Source: Anthoceros angustus
Lineage: Eukaryota; Streptophyta; Anthocerotopsida; Anthocerotales; Anthocerotaceae
Reading direction: 5' to 3'
Assembly: GCA_010909165.1 (NCBI GenBank)
Contig: MU008171.1
Span: forward strand, 558,001-622,000
Length of the DNA: 64,000 nucleotides
Shown here piece by piece: positions 21,948 through 34,900 of this stretch. Position 1 is the stretch's first letter; the number at the start of each line of letters is the position of its first letter. The notes beneath the pieces are model-generated. The model did not search any database and was not told where the DNA came from. It saw only the letters and a list, made by a program, of their open reading frames with translations. The position numbers and the translations under genes were made by a program.

Positions 21948-23351
21948 TATCAAGGGTCGTGCTAAGGTCTACCTCACCCCTAAGAATGAGTAGGTCTCCT
22001 TTTTCTTGTGCGGTGGCTTCCTTTCGGCAACATCTTTTGATCCCTTGTAGAGGGAGGTGGTAAACGTAATTTTTAAGACAACCTTGAATACGGGAGATGT
22101 AACATCTTCAGCTCCCATGGTAAGTAGGCTATTTCTTATCTCATACTACAACATTTTGGGGCTAGTTTACAATTTTAGGGTAAACAATCTCGGGGACTAG
22201 TGCTCCTTAGCCTAGGGCTCTTTAGTAGGTTCTTTCCCACTCCCTTGGTGCAGATGGAACTTCCCATCTCAGCTCTAGTCTTCGCATTCCTTGCAAGGAT
22301 GTTTTTAGGTATTTAATTCTTAAATATAATAATATATTGTAAAATATTTATGGATTTATATTGACCTACTACCAGCTTAGTCCTCCATGGTCTTGGGTAG
22401 ATGGTTTCCCATCTCATTTTCATAATAAAGTCTCCTTGTATCGCCAGCTTTGCCCATAAGGAAGGGGCATGCATGAGATAGATATGCAGGTAGGTTTTGC
22501 GAGGGTGCGGTAGATGTGAATTCTGGAATGCTTGTATAGTTACTAGGGTATGTGGAGTTGAAAGTTGCGTCCACCCTGAGCCTGGGCTGCTTGTTGGTGC
22601 ATATGTAGATACATAGGTAGTCATGGTTTTTTAGGCCGGGCCGGCTGCACTGTTCTCTTCCATACCATTCCCTTCCCTTCCCTTTCCCTCCGTTCTCTTC
22701 CCTTCCCTTGGCCGTCCAGGGCCCCCCAGTGCAGTGCGCGCAGATTGAGCGTCTTCGAAGTCCGCTGCGTCGCCGCCTACACTAATCGCTTTGCCCTTGT
22801 ATTTGTGTGGCATTGGGAAGTGCAATAAGGTTGCGGAGGGAGGCGCGATCGTGACTTGCTGGCCACGGTGTCCCCAGTGGCACAGCTGCTCATGGGGACC
22901 AGCAAGTTTTCAGGCCTCATTACTCTTGTTTGCTGCTTCATCATCTCGTGAGTGGGTCGCCCGATTTGTGCTGTCTGCTCTGCTCCCGCATGGCGGCTTC
23001 TGGACACCCCTCTTCCGCGGGAACCGAATGCGAGGCGTCACTGTGAGAAAGATTCTAGGGTGGGATATGGAGTGTGAGCCTCCCGGGAAGGCGGCGTCCG
23101 ATTTACATGCCTGCGCATTCTTCCGCAGCTGGTGCTAGTGTCGGAGCAAGGTGCTGGCAGTGTGGATGAGTTTTTCTTTCCGGGCTCCGCTCAAGGGCTG
23201 CGCATCTTTGGTCTCTTGCCTCTCGCTGCCGTGTTGCTTTGCCTGCTTCGCGATTTTCGTGTAAATTATTAGGTGGCACTTGGGGGGAATATTTGCAAGT
23301 TCGGAGGGCGTCAGGCCGCAGAACACATCATTCTCACACAGCGAGGTGGAA
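21948..23351. other. Spacer and 5' flank of the STRAP-like gene
   Basis: From 21948 to 22620 no gene is recognised. From 22640 the base composition becomes GC-richer, with a CCCTTCC-rich stretch (22665-22715) typical of plant promoters and 5' leaders. The transcript start of the WD40 gene is probably here. An intron in the 5' leader is possible (AG acceptors near 23130) but unproven. Confidence 0.4.
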
Positions 23352-25318
23352 ATGGAGAAGAGGAAGGTGCAGGTGCCGCTAGTGTGTCATGGGCATTCCA
23401 GGCCTATAGTGGATCTCTCTTACAGCCCCGTTACTCCCGATGGTTTCTTTCTTGTCAGCGCTAGCAAAGGTACTGTGGAATGGAGACATCTCAACGTTCG
23501 CCCAGCTGATTTTCGAACACTGCCCTCTCAGTCCGCTTTGCACCCTTCCCTCTCCTGTGTGTACAGCCAAAGCATCGTGGAAGGATCGCAGGATTTTGCA
23601 ACTGCGATCTCCTCAACCCTAGAATGTTTGTGTCCGCCGTCAGTGCTGCATGTGTGCGCACGACAAGTGTCCCGCGGCTTCCTCCAGCCTGGCTGGAAAC
23701 TGTAGTCGCTCACTAGGGAGTAGGTTCGCCTGAAGTCTCATGACCGCTTTGTGAAGTGGCTGTAGAGCAGGGCCCGGGTTCGTTTTAGGCCAGCTTCAGT
23801 CAGCAGACAAATTTGACTCTGTGTGATTGCTAAGCTTCACGTCTTACTGTCATTCAGATGGGAAGCCCATGCTGAGGAATGGTGAGACCGGTGATTGGAT
23901 TGGGACCTTCGAAGGGCACAAGGGTGCTGTCTGGGGTGCTTGTCTTGATAACCCTGCTCTTCGGGCAGCAACTGCTTCTGCCGATTTCAGCGCGTAAGGC
24001 CTCTACCCTGTTAGCAAGCACCCATGTGTTTGTGTCTCGTGTATTGGCAGTCCTTCATTAACCCAGTTGGTTTGTCTCGCAGACGAGTTTGGGATGCTCT
24101 CACAGGAGATGAACTGCATTCCTTCGAGCACAAGCACATTGTTCGGACCTGTGCTTTTTCAGAGGTGGGCCATTGGATGATGTGGGGATTTTAGTCACTA
24201 CTTACTTCCCTGCTTCCTGTTATGCTTGCCCTTCGCTGCTCTGCGACTTGAGCCCAGATGCTGCTGTGCTCGTGGTCTGTCTTGCAGAGCACAACATCTC
24301 TGCTAACAGGTGGGGCCGAAAAAGTGCTCAGAATCTTTGATCTGGCTCGACCAGATGCACAGGCCACTGAAATTGAGGGCGCACCTGGCACTATCAGGAC
24401 CGCAGTTTGGCACCACAGTGATCAGACAATTTTAAGCTCCTTCAATGACTCGGGTGGTGTGAGGTGTGGTTTCCTTGCCATTTTTATGTGTACTGTCATC
24501 TTGTATGTGTTGTTCTCTACGCGTCGAAGACGACGTCGGAAGCGTTTCTTACGTGTTGGAGTTTTGCCTTGGCATGTGAAGGGTTTGGGACGTAAGAACC
24601 GAGACCATTGTACGTGTCTTGGAGACAAGGTCTCCTTGCACCAGTGTTGAGGTTAGCCGTGACGGTCAGTACATCACTACAGCTGATGGAAACAATGTGA
24701 AGTTCTGGGATGCAAATCAGTAAGTATGTTGACTCTAGGTTCAACTGAATGAGCGTTTTCTGATTTTACTCTCTGGGTGCTTTGCTCTGACACGTTTAAT
24801 TCTGCAGCTTTGGATTGGTTAAAAACTATGCAATGCCTCGACCTGTGGAGTCAGCGTCCCTGTACCCTGCACGGGGCAAGTTCATCGCTGCTGGTGATGA
24901 TATGTGGGTTCGCCTTTTTGATTTTGAGACTGGGGATGAAATTGGTAAGTTCTCTTGCTTTCTAAAATGACTTGTAGGTAAACCTACCTGTTTTAGGCTG
25001 CACGAATATCAAGTGTGGGTCTTGTATGCCATGCTCGCAGAGTGCAACAAAGGACACCATGGTCCAGTCCATTGTGTGCGATTCTCTCCTGGTGGCGAGT
25101 CATATGCATCGGGGTCTGAGGATGGGACCATTCGAATCTGGCGTACTGTAGAAACTGGGGCTGATGAGTTTGAGGTAGGGGGTGCAGCTGGTTTTGACAC
25201 AGTTGGAGGTAAGATCAGAGTTGGTGTTGACGATGTTATAAGGAAAGTGGAGGGCTTTCACGTCTCATCGGACAATGGGCGGGATGAGCGTTTGGAGAAC
25301 GGCCTGACAAAACAATAG
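23352..25318 (+). CDS. STRAP-like WD40-repeat protein
   Basis: This WD40 propeller resembles serine/threonine kinase receptor-associated protein (STRAP/unrip), which in animals joins the SMN complex in snRNP assembly; the plant role is less clear. Coding exons: 23352-23469, about 23858-23993, 24083-24164, 24288-24463, 24582-24719, 24808-24944, 25041-25318. All introns are GT-AG and phases agree, giving 354 aa, the normal family length. The protein starts [20 protein letters not shown]. Repeats are marked by [15 protein letters not shown], then [20 protein letters not shown], then LRIFDL, then VWDVRTE, then VKFWDAN, then [10 protein letters not shown], and finally [20 protein letters not shown] with GTIRIW. 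The C-terminal tail of about 60 residues is polar. It is convergent with the NET gene, with 670 bp between stop codons. Nothing is broken. Confidence 0.93.
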
Positions 25319-25988
25319 TTTCCTTTCGAGATCCCTGTAAAAAGGAGTGAGTTTTGAATAATCGTGTTCCAGGTGTTGTAGTTGGAGGTGGCGCCGCGTG
25401 TCTTAACTTATGTGAGTCAGAGAGCAGGTTGTGAATACCATCTTGTAATCTAGGTTGCTGCTTGTTGGGTTGGCTGGATGTGGAGTAGTGCCATCCTTAT
25501 CTACCTTGCCAACAGAGAGAGGCGCATCCATTGCGCGCAGTTTGAGGTGTTGAAGTTTCATTTGAAACCCTGGTGATCCACGCCATTTGTCTGCACGATC
25601 AGATTCTTTACAATAGTTAGTTATTCGGCTGCCCTATCTATAGGCACATTAGGCACAGAGAAATGAGGTGAATGTCGAGTAGCAGTTTTGACGTGACTTC
25701 TGTGCCTGCGGCCAAGTAGTAATTCCGAATGTGGTAACTGTCAATTTCTTTCATAAGTTGTGAATCAAGTGACTAGGCATTTCAATCGTGAGGATGTCAG
25801 TCTGCTGCACAAGTTGATTAGGTGAATGAATTGACGTACATGATCAAACTACAGGCAGAGTCAACGCCACCCTTTACTAGCTACTATACATCCACCTCCT
25901 GCTGCGCACCGTCAGTTAGGAGCAACACCGCATTCCCAACTACAAGCCCTATTCCGCATGCTAATGGCTAGAGACGATTGTTCCATAC
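25319..25988. other. Convergent 3' flanks of STRAP and NET genes
   Basis: The 670 bp between the two stop codons must hold both 3' UTRs and polyadenylation signals. GTAAAAAGGAG and TTGAATAATCG near 25340-25360 is an A-rich stretch that may serve the WD40 gene. No further gene is seen. Confidence 0.5.
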
Positions 25989-28900
25989 TTACACCACGAT
26001 TCTGCGGTGTCCGGCCTTGAGCTTATCCCTGATAGTGTTAAACTTCGTCTCCAATGTATTGTTTCTTTCCTGCAAGATGTCAATAGACACAGAGAGGTGC
26101 CTGATCGCCTCCCTTTTCTCCTCAGCTGCACTGTCTATGATCTTGACCTGCTTCTCAGATTCAGCCTGCAGCCGGACAACTTCCTGCCGCAATTCCTCCA
26201 TAGTTTGATTCAACTTTCCAATGGATTCTTCCCCAAGTGTGCGCGAACTAGAAAGCTCCTCTCGCAACTGTTGCAATTGCTGTTGCAGGCTGGAAATCTG
26301 CGCCTCCCTCTCCACCAAACCCTTCTTGTTCTCCTCTCCTAGGCTAAAGAGAAAGTCTTTCTCCACACGTAGCCTCTTCAATTCCTCACTTGCATCCTGA
26401 AGCTTCTCCTCTACAGCTGAAACTTCAAGTGCATTCTGTGCTGATAGTCTTTTCTTTTCGTCATCTAGATTGGCAATTCTCTCCTCCAATATGACTTGAG
26501 TTTTCTTGAAGGCTGAAATCTCGGAGAGGTGTTCTCCAGTGAGTTTCCGAATCGTCTCCTCCATTGCCTGCAGTGTTTGCTCCTTCAGCTTTACCTCCTC
26601 CGTCAGCTGCCTCACCTTTTCCTCGTTATCAGCACCTTGATCTTGCCCAAGTTTCTGCAAGGAAGCTATATCGGCACGCAACTTTTGAATTTCCATCTGC
26701 GACGCTGATACTTCTCTCTCCTTCAGTTGAATCTGGTTCTGTTTCTCCTCCTGCAGCGACACAATCTCCTGATCCTTCTGCGAGATTGCATTGGAGGTTT
26801 CCAGCTGTAGGGCAGCGATCTCCTCCTGCTTACTCTGCAAGTTCTTCCTTAATTCCTCATCTTTTCTCTTGAGCAAGGCTTCATGCTCCTCCCGCAACTT
26901 TAGTAGCTGTTCGTTTGCACTTAGCAAGTTCTTTTTGTCTCTCTCTTCCTCCAAAATCGCCTTCTTGGATTTCTCATTCTCCTCCAGTAATCTTGAGACT
27001 TCCGCCTGCAAATCTCCAAACCGTGTACTGAACTTCTCCTCTCTTTCCTGCTGACCCGCTTGCAGTGAGGCAATTTCATTCCTCAACTGCACAATCTGAG
27101 ATTGAGCCTCCGTGAGCTGAGCATCCTTCAAAGACATGTGTTCTTCGTTCTGCAGAAGAAGGTTGGAAATTTCTTCCTCCTTCAAGAGCACTATCTCGGT
27201 GATTTTTCGCTGAACACTTGAGAGTTCTGTATCTCTCGATTGTAAAATCCTCTTTTGCTCTTCATCCTTTTCAGCAGTAGCCACTCTCAGCTTCCTAATC
27301 TCCTCCAGCAAGCCGGTTATTCCTCTGTGTTGTTCCGATATTTTGTCATCCAGCTCAGCTGTTCGTTTCTTCTCGGCATCTCGAAGGGCAACAATAGAAG
27401 CGTTAACCTTCCGAATGTCCTCCTGCAGAATGCTGATCTCTGCCTCCTTGTCTTGAATCACCGTCTCTTGCTGCTCTTTCAAAGATGTTATCACCAAGAT
27501 GTCGGCATTCAGCTTCTCTATGGTTGCAGCTGTTGATGTCTGTAGACTGTTGTGCAGTTCCGCCAATTTAGCCATCTCATTGTCCTTCGAGAGCAATAGC
27601 TGCTCCTTCTCAGCAATAAGGTCATGAAGACTAATCTCCTCCTTCTGCAGCTCCCCGCGCAAAGTTGACACCTGTCTTTGTAAGAGAAGGGTTTTCTGGC
27701 CAAATTCTGTCTCCACTGTCTGATTGAGCGATTTCATCCTTAACAGCTCCGTTTGGAGTTTCCTCTCCACCTCTGTCAAGCGTGCGATTTCATCCTGCAG
27801 TTTGGCCAGTTGAGCTCCCTTTTCCTCCAGTTGCTTGTCATGCAGATCCCTGAGTCCCAGCAGTTCTTTCTCATTGCCTGCTTTCACGTTCTGAAGATCT
27901 GTGTTAAGACCAGCAACCACTAAGTCATGCTCAGCTGTATCCTTCCTGCCTGCTTCCTGCAGAGCCAAAATCTCTTCCCTTAACTTCGTCACTTGCGCCT
28001 GCAGTATAATGCCATCGGCCTCCCTCTCTCTGGACACATGCGCATGAGCATCGCTCAACTTTGAAATTTCTGCCTGCATTCTTTTCCATTCAGCATCTTT
28101 CTCCACCGTAAACTTGTGACTCTCGTCCCTCAGTCTCGAAAGCTCTTCTTCATGGGCCCGCTTCATCGCATCTCTTTCTTCAACTAGAAGAACAAGCTTA
28201 GCGTCTTTTTCCTTGATGATGGATTGCAACTCACCTTCCAGCTTTGCAATTTCGGCCTCCTTCGTAACCACCAGGTCCTGCTTGTCCGCAAGCAGCTTCA
28301 CAAACTCGGACTCCTTGAAGACCATTGTCCCTTGCAGTTTCTGCAACTGCGCCCCATTTTCCTCCAGCAATCGACTGGTTTCCTCTCGTAAAGAAGAAAT
28401 ATCTGCGTCTTTGAGTTTCAGCGTACTTTCATTCTCCACCCTAATAGCTCTGATCACTGTCTCGTGCTCCTTTTTCAACTCCTGCACATTCACATGCGCT
28501 TCAGCTCTCAAGTGGGCAACCTCCTTCTCATGGTTTGATAAAAGAACCTTCCGGTCCTCTGTTTCCTTAGAGAGGGAAAGGAGCAACTTCTCTCGGTCTT
28601 CTTCCACAGTAGAGAGATCCTTGCGAAGGCCAGAGATCTGCAAAGCATATTCAGCTGCATCCTTATTGTTGGATTCCACCAAAGAAGAGATCTCTTCTCG
28701 CAGCTTCTTGATTTGCTCTTGTAAAATGAGTGTATCTGCCTCCCTTTCTCTGCACACTTGCCCATGAGCATCTGTTAGCCTTGAGATTTCTCCCTGCCTC
28801 CTTGTCAGCTCTGCTTCTTTCTCCCCCATTAGCTTGTGATTTTCCTCCTGCAGCCTGAATAGGTTTTCCTCATGGGAAGACTGCAACCGGTCCCTCTCCT

Positions 28901-31900
28901 CGGTGAAAATGACAAGCTTGGCATCTCTGTCGTTCTTGACAGACAGAAGTTCCGCCTCCAGCTTGCTGATTTCTGACTCCTTCGCAATCACCAGGTCATG
29001 CTTCTCTTCCAATAATCTCGAGAGCTCTAATTCCTTCGCAGCAAGCAGCCCTTGCAGCTTCTGCAGTTCTTGAGCTAGTCGAGTCCCTTCTCCTTGTAGA
29101 TCCGAGATATCTGCCTCTTTGACTTTCAGCACACTGTCATTTCTGTCCGTGATGGTCTTGACATGGGATTCATGCTCCTTACGCACCTCCAGCAGGCGAG
29201 CTTCTGCTTTGCTCCTATTCTTCTTCTCACTTTCCTGCAGAGAGGATATTTCCTCCCTGAGCTTTTTGATCTGCTCTTGTAATACGAGAGTATCTGCCTC
29301 TCTGTCTCTACAGACTTGCCCATACGCGTCACTTAGTCTGGCGATCTCCTCATGCTTCTTCGTCAGTTTTTCATCCCTTTCTTTTATCACAGTCTTCAGC
29401 TCTGTTTCCAATCGGTTGATCTCTGCTTCCTTCACGTGCATGAGATCCTGCTGCTCCACTGAGAATTTAGAGAACTCGGACTCCTTCAAATCCAGCAACT
29501 CTTGCAACTTCCGCAGATCCTGTGACAGTCGACTGGTCTCCTCCTGCAAAGCAGAGATGTCTTCCTCCTTAGCTATCAGGTCACGCTCACTCTTCTCCTT
29601 GATGGTAGTGACAGAAGCTTCATGCTCCTTCTGTAAATCCTGCACATGCAGTTCTGCTTCAGCTTTCAGATGAGCAACTTCAGTTTCGTGAGCATTTAAC
29701 AATGCCTTCTTGTCTTCAACTTCCTGAGAGAGGGAAAGGTGCAGCTTGTCCCGTTCGGATTCCGAAAGAGAGAGATCCTTCTGCAGGCTTGCCATCAGCG
29801 AAGCATGCTCAGCTGCAGTTTTCTTTTCAGCTTCCTGGAGAGAAGAGACTTCGTCTCTCGACTTCTTGATTTGAGCTTGAAAGATGAGACTGTCTGCCTC
29901 CCTTTCTCTGCACACTTGCCCATGAGCATCAGATAATCTAGAGACAGCAACGTCATGCTCTTTCTGCTTTTCCTGCAGCTGCACTTCTGCTTCAGCTTTC
30001 AAATGAACAACTGCAGTTTCGTGAGCTGCTAACAGAGCCTTCTTGTCTTCAGCTTCCTGAGAAAGGGAACGCAGCAGCTTGTTGCGTTCGGATTCCAAAA
30101 GAGAGAGATCCCTCTGCAGGCTTGCCATCAGCGAAGCATGCTCAGCTGCAGTTTTCTTTTCAGCTTCCTGGAGAGAAGAGACTTCGTCTCTCAACTTCTT
30201 GATTTGAGCTTGTAAAATGAGACTGTCTGCCTCCTTTTCTCTGCACACTTGCTCATGAGCATCAGTTAACCTAGAGACAGCAATATCATGCTCTTCCTGT
30301 TTTACCTGCAGATGCACTCCTGCTTCAGCTCTCAAATGAACAACTGCAGTTTCGTGAGCTGCTAACAGAGCCTTCTTGTCTTCAGCTTCCTGAGAAAGGG
30401 AACGCAGTAGCTTGTCGCGTTCAGATTCGAAAAGAGAGGAATCCTTCTGCAGGCTTGCCATCAGCGAAGCATGCTCAGCTGCAGTTTTCTTTTCAGCTTC
30501 CTGGAGAGAAGATACTTCGTCTGTCAACTTCTTGATTTGAGCTTGTAAGATGAGACTGTCTGCCTCCTTTTCTCTGCACACTTGCCCATGAACATCAGAT
30601 AATCTAGAGACAGCAACTTCATGCTCTTTCTGTTTTTCCTGCAGATGCACTTCTGCCTCAGCTTTCAAGTGAACAACTGCAGTTTCGTGAGCTGCTAACA
30701 GAGCCTTCTTGTCTTCAGCTTCCTGAGAAAGGGAACGCAGTAGCTTGTCGCGTTCAGATTCGAAAAGAGAGGAATCCTTCTGCAGGCTTGCCATCAGCGA
30801 AGCATGCTCAGCTGCAGTTTTCTTTTCAGCTTCCTGGAGAAGATACTTCGTCTGTCAACTTCTTGATTTGAGCTTGTAAGATGAGACTGTCTGCCTCCTT
30901 TTCTCTGCACACTTGCCCATGAACATCAGATAATCTAGAGACAGCAACTTCATGCTCTTTCTGTTTTTCCTGCAGATGCACTTCTGCCTCAGCTTTCAAG
31001 TGAACAACTGCAGTTTCGTGAGCTGCTAACAGAGCCTTCTTGTCTTCAGCTTCCTGAGAAAGGGAACGCAGCAGCTTGTCCCGTTCGGATTCCAAAAGAG
31101 AGAGATCCTTCTGCAGGCTTGCCATCAGCGAAGCATGCTCAGCTGCAGTCTTCTTTTCAGCTTCCTGGAGAGAGGAGACTTCGTCTTTCAACTCATTAAT
31201 TTGAGCTTGTAAGATGAGACTCTCTGCCTCCCTTTCTCTGCACACTTGCCCATGAGCATCAGTTAACCTGGAGACCTCTTCCTGCTTCCTCGTCAGTTCA
31301 AACTCTTTCTCGACCACGAGCTTGTGAGTTTCCTCCCTCAGCCTGGACAGCTCTTGCACCAGTCGATCACATTGCTCTCGTGACGAACGTATCTCTGCCT
31401 GTTTCGCCTCCACCACAGAATCGTTTTTCTCACGTACGGTTATGATCATCAACTCATGCTCCTTCAGAACTTCTTGCAGATGTGAATCAGCTTCAGCTTT
31501 CGTCCGGGAAACGTCAAGCTCGTGAGCCGCCGACAAAGCCTTCTTGTCCTCAGATTCTTGGGTAAGAGCGCGAAGCAATTTTTCTCGCTCTTCCTCCAGA
31601 CTAGAAATGTCTCTGCGAAGCCCAGAGATGATAACAGCATACTCTTCTTCATTCTTTACCTTGGCTTCCTGCAGGGAAGAGATGTCATCCCTTAGCTTCT
31701 TCATTTGCTCTTGTAAGATGAGCGTATCGGCCTCCCTCTCTCTGCAGACCTGCCCATGGGCATCAGTCAGTCTGGAAATCTCCTCCTGCCTCTTCGTAAT
31801 TTCAGATTCCTTCTCCAGGTGGAGCTTGTGACTCTCGTTTCTGAGCTTGGACAGCTCATCCTCAAGGGATGCCTTCAGTGTCTCTCGCTCTTCGACTAGA

Positions 31901-34900
31901 GTCGCATGCTTGGCATCCTTTTCAATGATAACATTTGAGAGCTCAGTGTTGATTCTCCTGATTTCTGTCTCCCTTGCCTGCAGCATCTCCTCTCTCTCTG
32001 CAATGGCGCTGACGAGCTCCGACTCCTTTGAAGCCAGCAACTCTTGCAGCTTCTGCAGTTCGGCATCCTTCCCCTGAAGCCATTGAGAAGATTCCTCACT
32101 CAAAGCCGAGAGATCAGCCTCCCTAAGTCTCAGGGCATCCTCTTTCTGTTTCGTGACGGTTGTGATGGCCAGGTCACGTTGCCTCAGAAGGTCATGCACG
32201 CGGGCAACTTCAGCTTTGAGCTGGGAAATTTCTCTCTCACAAGCCTGCAGCAAGGCCTCTTTGATCTTGGTTTCCTCGGAATGAATAATAACCAACTTCT
32301 CTCGCTCTTCCTGCATCGAAGAGACTTCGTTATGGAGGCCAGAGACTAACGCCGTATTCGTTATCTCCACTTCCTGCAGACGGGATATCTTATCTCTTAG
32401 TATTTTGATTTGCTCCTGTAAGTGAGCAACCTCTGTCTCCCTCTGCTTTGAGAGCTGGGCATGGGTCTCAGTCCACTTGCAGACCTCCTCTTCCTTGGCT
32501 TTAACTAAGAGTTCCTTATCTTTGTGCAGAGCATCGATTTCAGCCAATTTTGACGAGAGCACCTGCTCGTGATCCTCGACAATCCGAGACAACTCGACTT
32601 CCTTGTCTTTCCGGTGGTTCTCGTGGTCCTTCTTCAATTGCGTGAAGTCTGCCTCCCGAGTTATAAGCAGGCTCTGCTTATCCTCAATGCTGGTCGCATG
32701 TCTCCTGTTTTCCTCTTCCAATCTAAGTATCACCTGTTTCAGCTCTTCAATTTCTTCACCCAACTGAGCTACAGTTTCGGAATTGACTGTGAGCTCTCTC
32801 TGCAAGCTCTCAATCTCCTCATGCAGCGACCGAGTCTCCCCCTCCTTTTCGTTGAGACACTTGGCCTTCTCATCCTGCAACTTATGCATCTCTTCCTCCT
32901 TCAGAACAATAGCACTCTTCATAGCGAATTCTAGCTTAACTGACGCATCCTTGGCAGCTTCTAGCTCGGCCTCCTTGGAAGCCACAATCTTCGCTAGCTC
33001 CTTCAGCTTGAGGGAAGCTGAATCGTTGATGTCATGCAGGTGCAAGCTTTCTTTCTCCAATGCTGCCACTCTCTGGAGAAGATCCGACTCCTTCTGGTGA
33101 TGCTCAGAGAGCAGGGCCTGTGTTTGAGCTCCGAGGGCGGCCATCTCCTGCTCCAAGGAGCTGATCTTCAAGTGCTTCTCATCCAATATGCTTTTGTGCA
33201 GCTTGGAAGCCTCATCCGAGGATGCAATCTGCCTCTCTCTTTCCTGATGCAGATGCGCAAGCTGACTCTCCGAGCTAGCTAGGGCTGCCACGATCGCCTC
33301 CAACGCGTGCCCCGCTTCTTGTCGATGCCTCTTCAATTCCTCCTTCAATGCCACCACAGTACCCTTGTACTCCTCCTGCAGGTGCACGATCTCCTCCTTC
33401 AGCTCCACCACGGTGCTCTTGATGTGTGCATTCCTTTTGAACTGTGATTCACGGGAAGCCAGCATTGCATGACTCAGCTTCCTGTTTTCCTCTTGCAGAC
33501 TTTCGATCTCTGTCTCCTTGGCTTGAACAAGTGTGGTAAGCTCCTCCCGCACTGCCCTAAGCTGGGAGTTCAAGCCTTCCTTCTCTCCTTGCAATGCACC
33601 GATTTCGGCCTCCCGCACTCTGGAAGCCTGAGCATGGTCATCCAAGAGGGACACAAGCTCCGCCTGCTTTGCTTCCAGATTCACACGGTGTTGTTCGATT
33701 TGGTTCCTCAGATCGTTATGTTCTTCTCGCAAGCTCGACACTTGAAGGTCCGTCATGTGGAGCACCTGCGTCTTTTCCTCTTGCAACCTGGCCAACTCCG
33801 CAAGCAAATGCGCCCTCTCTTCCTGGGCACCTCTGAGCTCCGTGTCCTTGGACTCGAGGTGCAATGCGGACACGTCCCGTGCTTTAAACAGCTCCTCAAG
33901 TTCGCTGGACAGACTCCTCTTGTGCTCCTCCAATTGAGTGATTTGAGTGTGTTTGTCTGCCAGCAGCGCCTCGAGCTCTTCCTGAAGCATCGTGATTTCC
34001 GCTTCCTTGGCTTCCACGAGTTTCTGACTCTCTTGTTCAAAGTTCTTGCGCTCCTCCTCCTTCTTATCGAGCAGAGTTTGTAAGCTCTCCCTCCCCTCTT
34101 TGATGTCCGCTGCTTCCAGGATCAGGGTATGGTGAGAATGCTGCAAAGAGGAGAGCGAAGTTTGCGACAGCTCCAACGCACTGGACAAGGAGAGCCTCTG
34201 CTCAGCCTCTCTGGAAGCCTCAGCCCGGAGCTTGTCAAGGTCTTGCTCCGCCGAGGATATGCGAGTCGTCAAGCAGGTTTCCTGCTGCTGGCAAGCCGAA
34301 AGCAGCGCCCGCAACCGTTCAACCTCCTCAGCGAGCGAGACAGTCTGAGATGACAGGTTACCGTTTTCCAGCTCCAACCCTGATACCTGCGTAGACAAAT
34401 CCTGTATCCTGGACACACCTGCTGCAATGTCATCTCGGAGCTTGTGATTCTCGTCCTGATAGCGCATGAGCTCGCTATTAAGCACAGAGAGCTCATCCGT
34501 GAGGAACTTGATCTTCTCCCAGTCTGCCTTCCTGTTGTCGTTACCATCATCAGCCACTCCCTTTCCCTTCTTGTGATCCTTGGTGCGACCAGCAGCTTTC
34601 TTGGCAGGCTTGGGTTCTCGTTTTCCGGAATCAGAGTCAGAATCCGAGGAAGAGGAGGAGGAGGAGGAGGAGGAGGAGGAGGAGCCGTCCCTTTTGAATT
34701 TGGTTTTCTTCTTGGCCTTGGACTTGGATGACCTCTTGAAGAAGCTCCACTTGGCAGCTGCGTGAGCATCTTCCGCGTCCCTCTCAGAGTCGGGTCCGGT
34801 CTGGGTGCCCTCCTCCACTAGCGACCCCTTCCTGCCGCCGCCGGGCTGAAACTTTTCATGCACCGGAGAGTTGAGCGGGGTCCTTTTGAAGAGGGTCCAC

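Noticed and set aside
34444-34731. Gly-rich ORF on the plus strand
   Set aside because: It is the antisense of the poly-Ser stretch of the NET protein.
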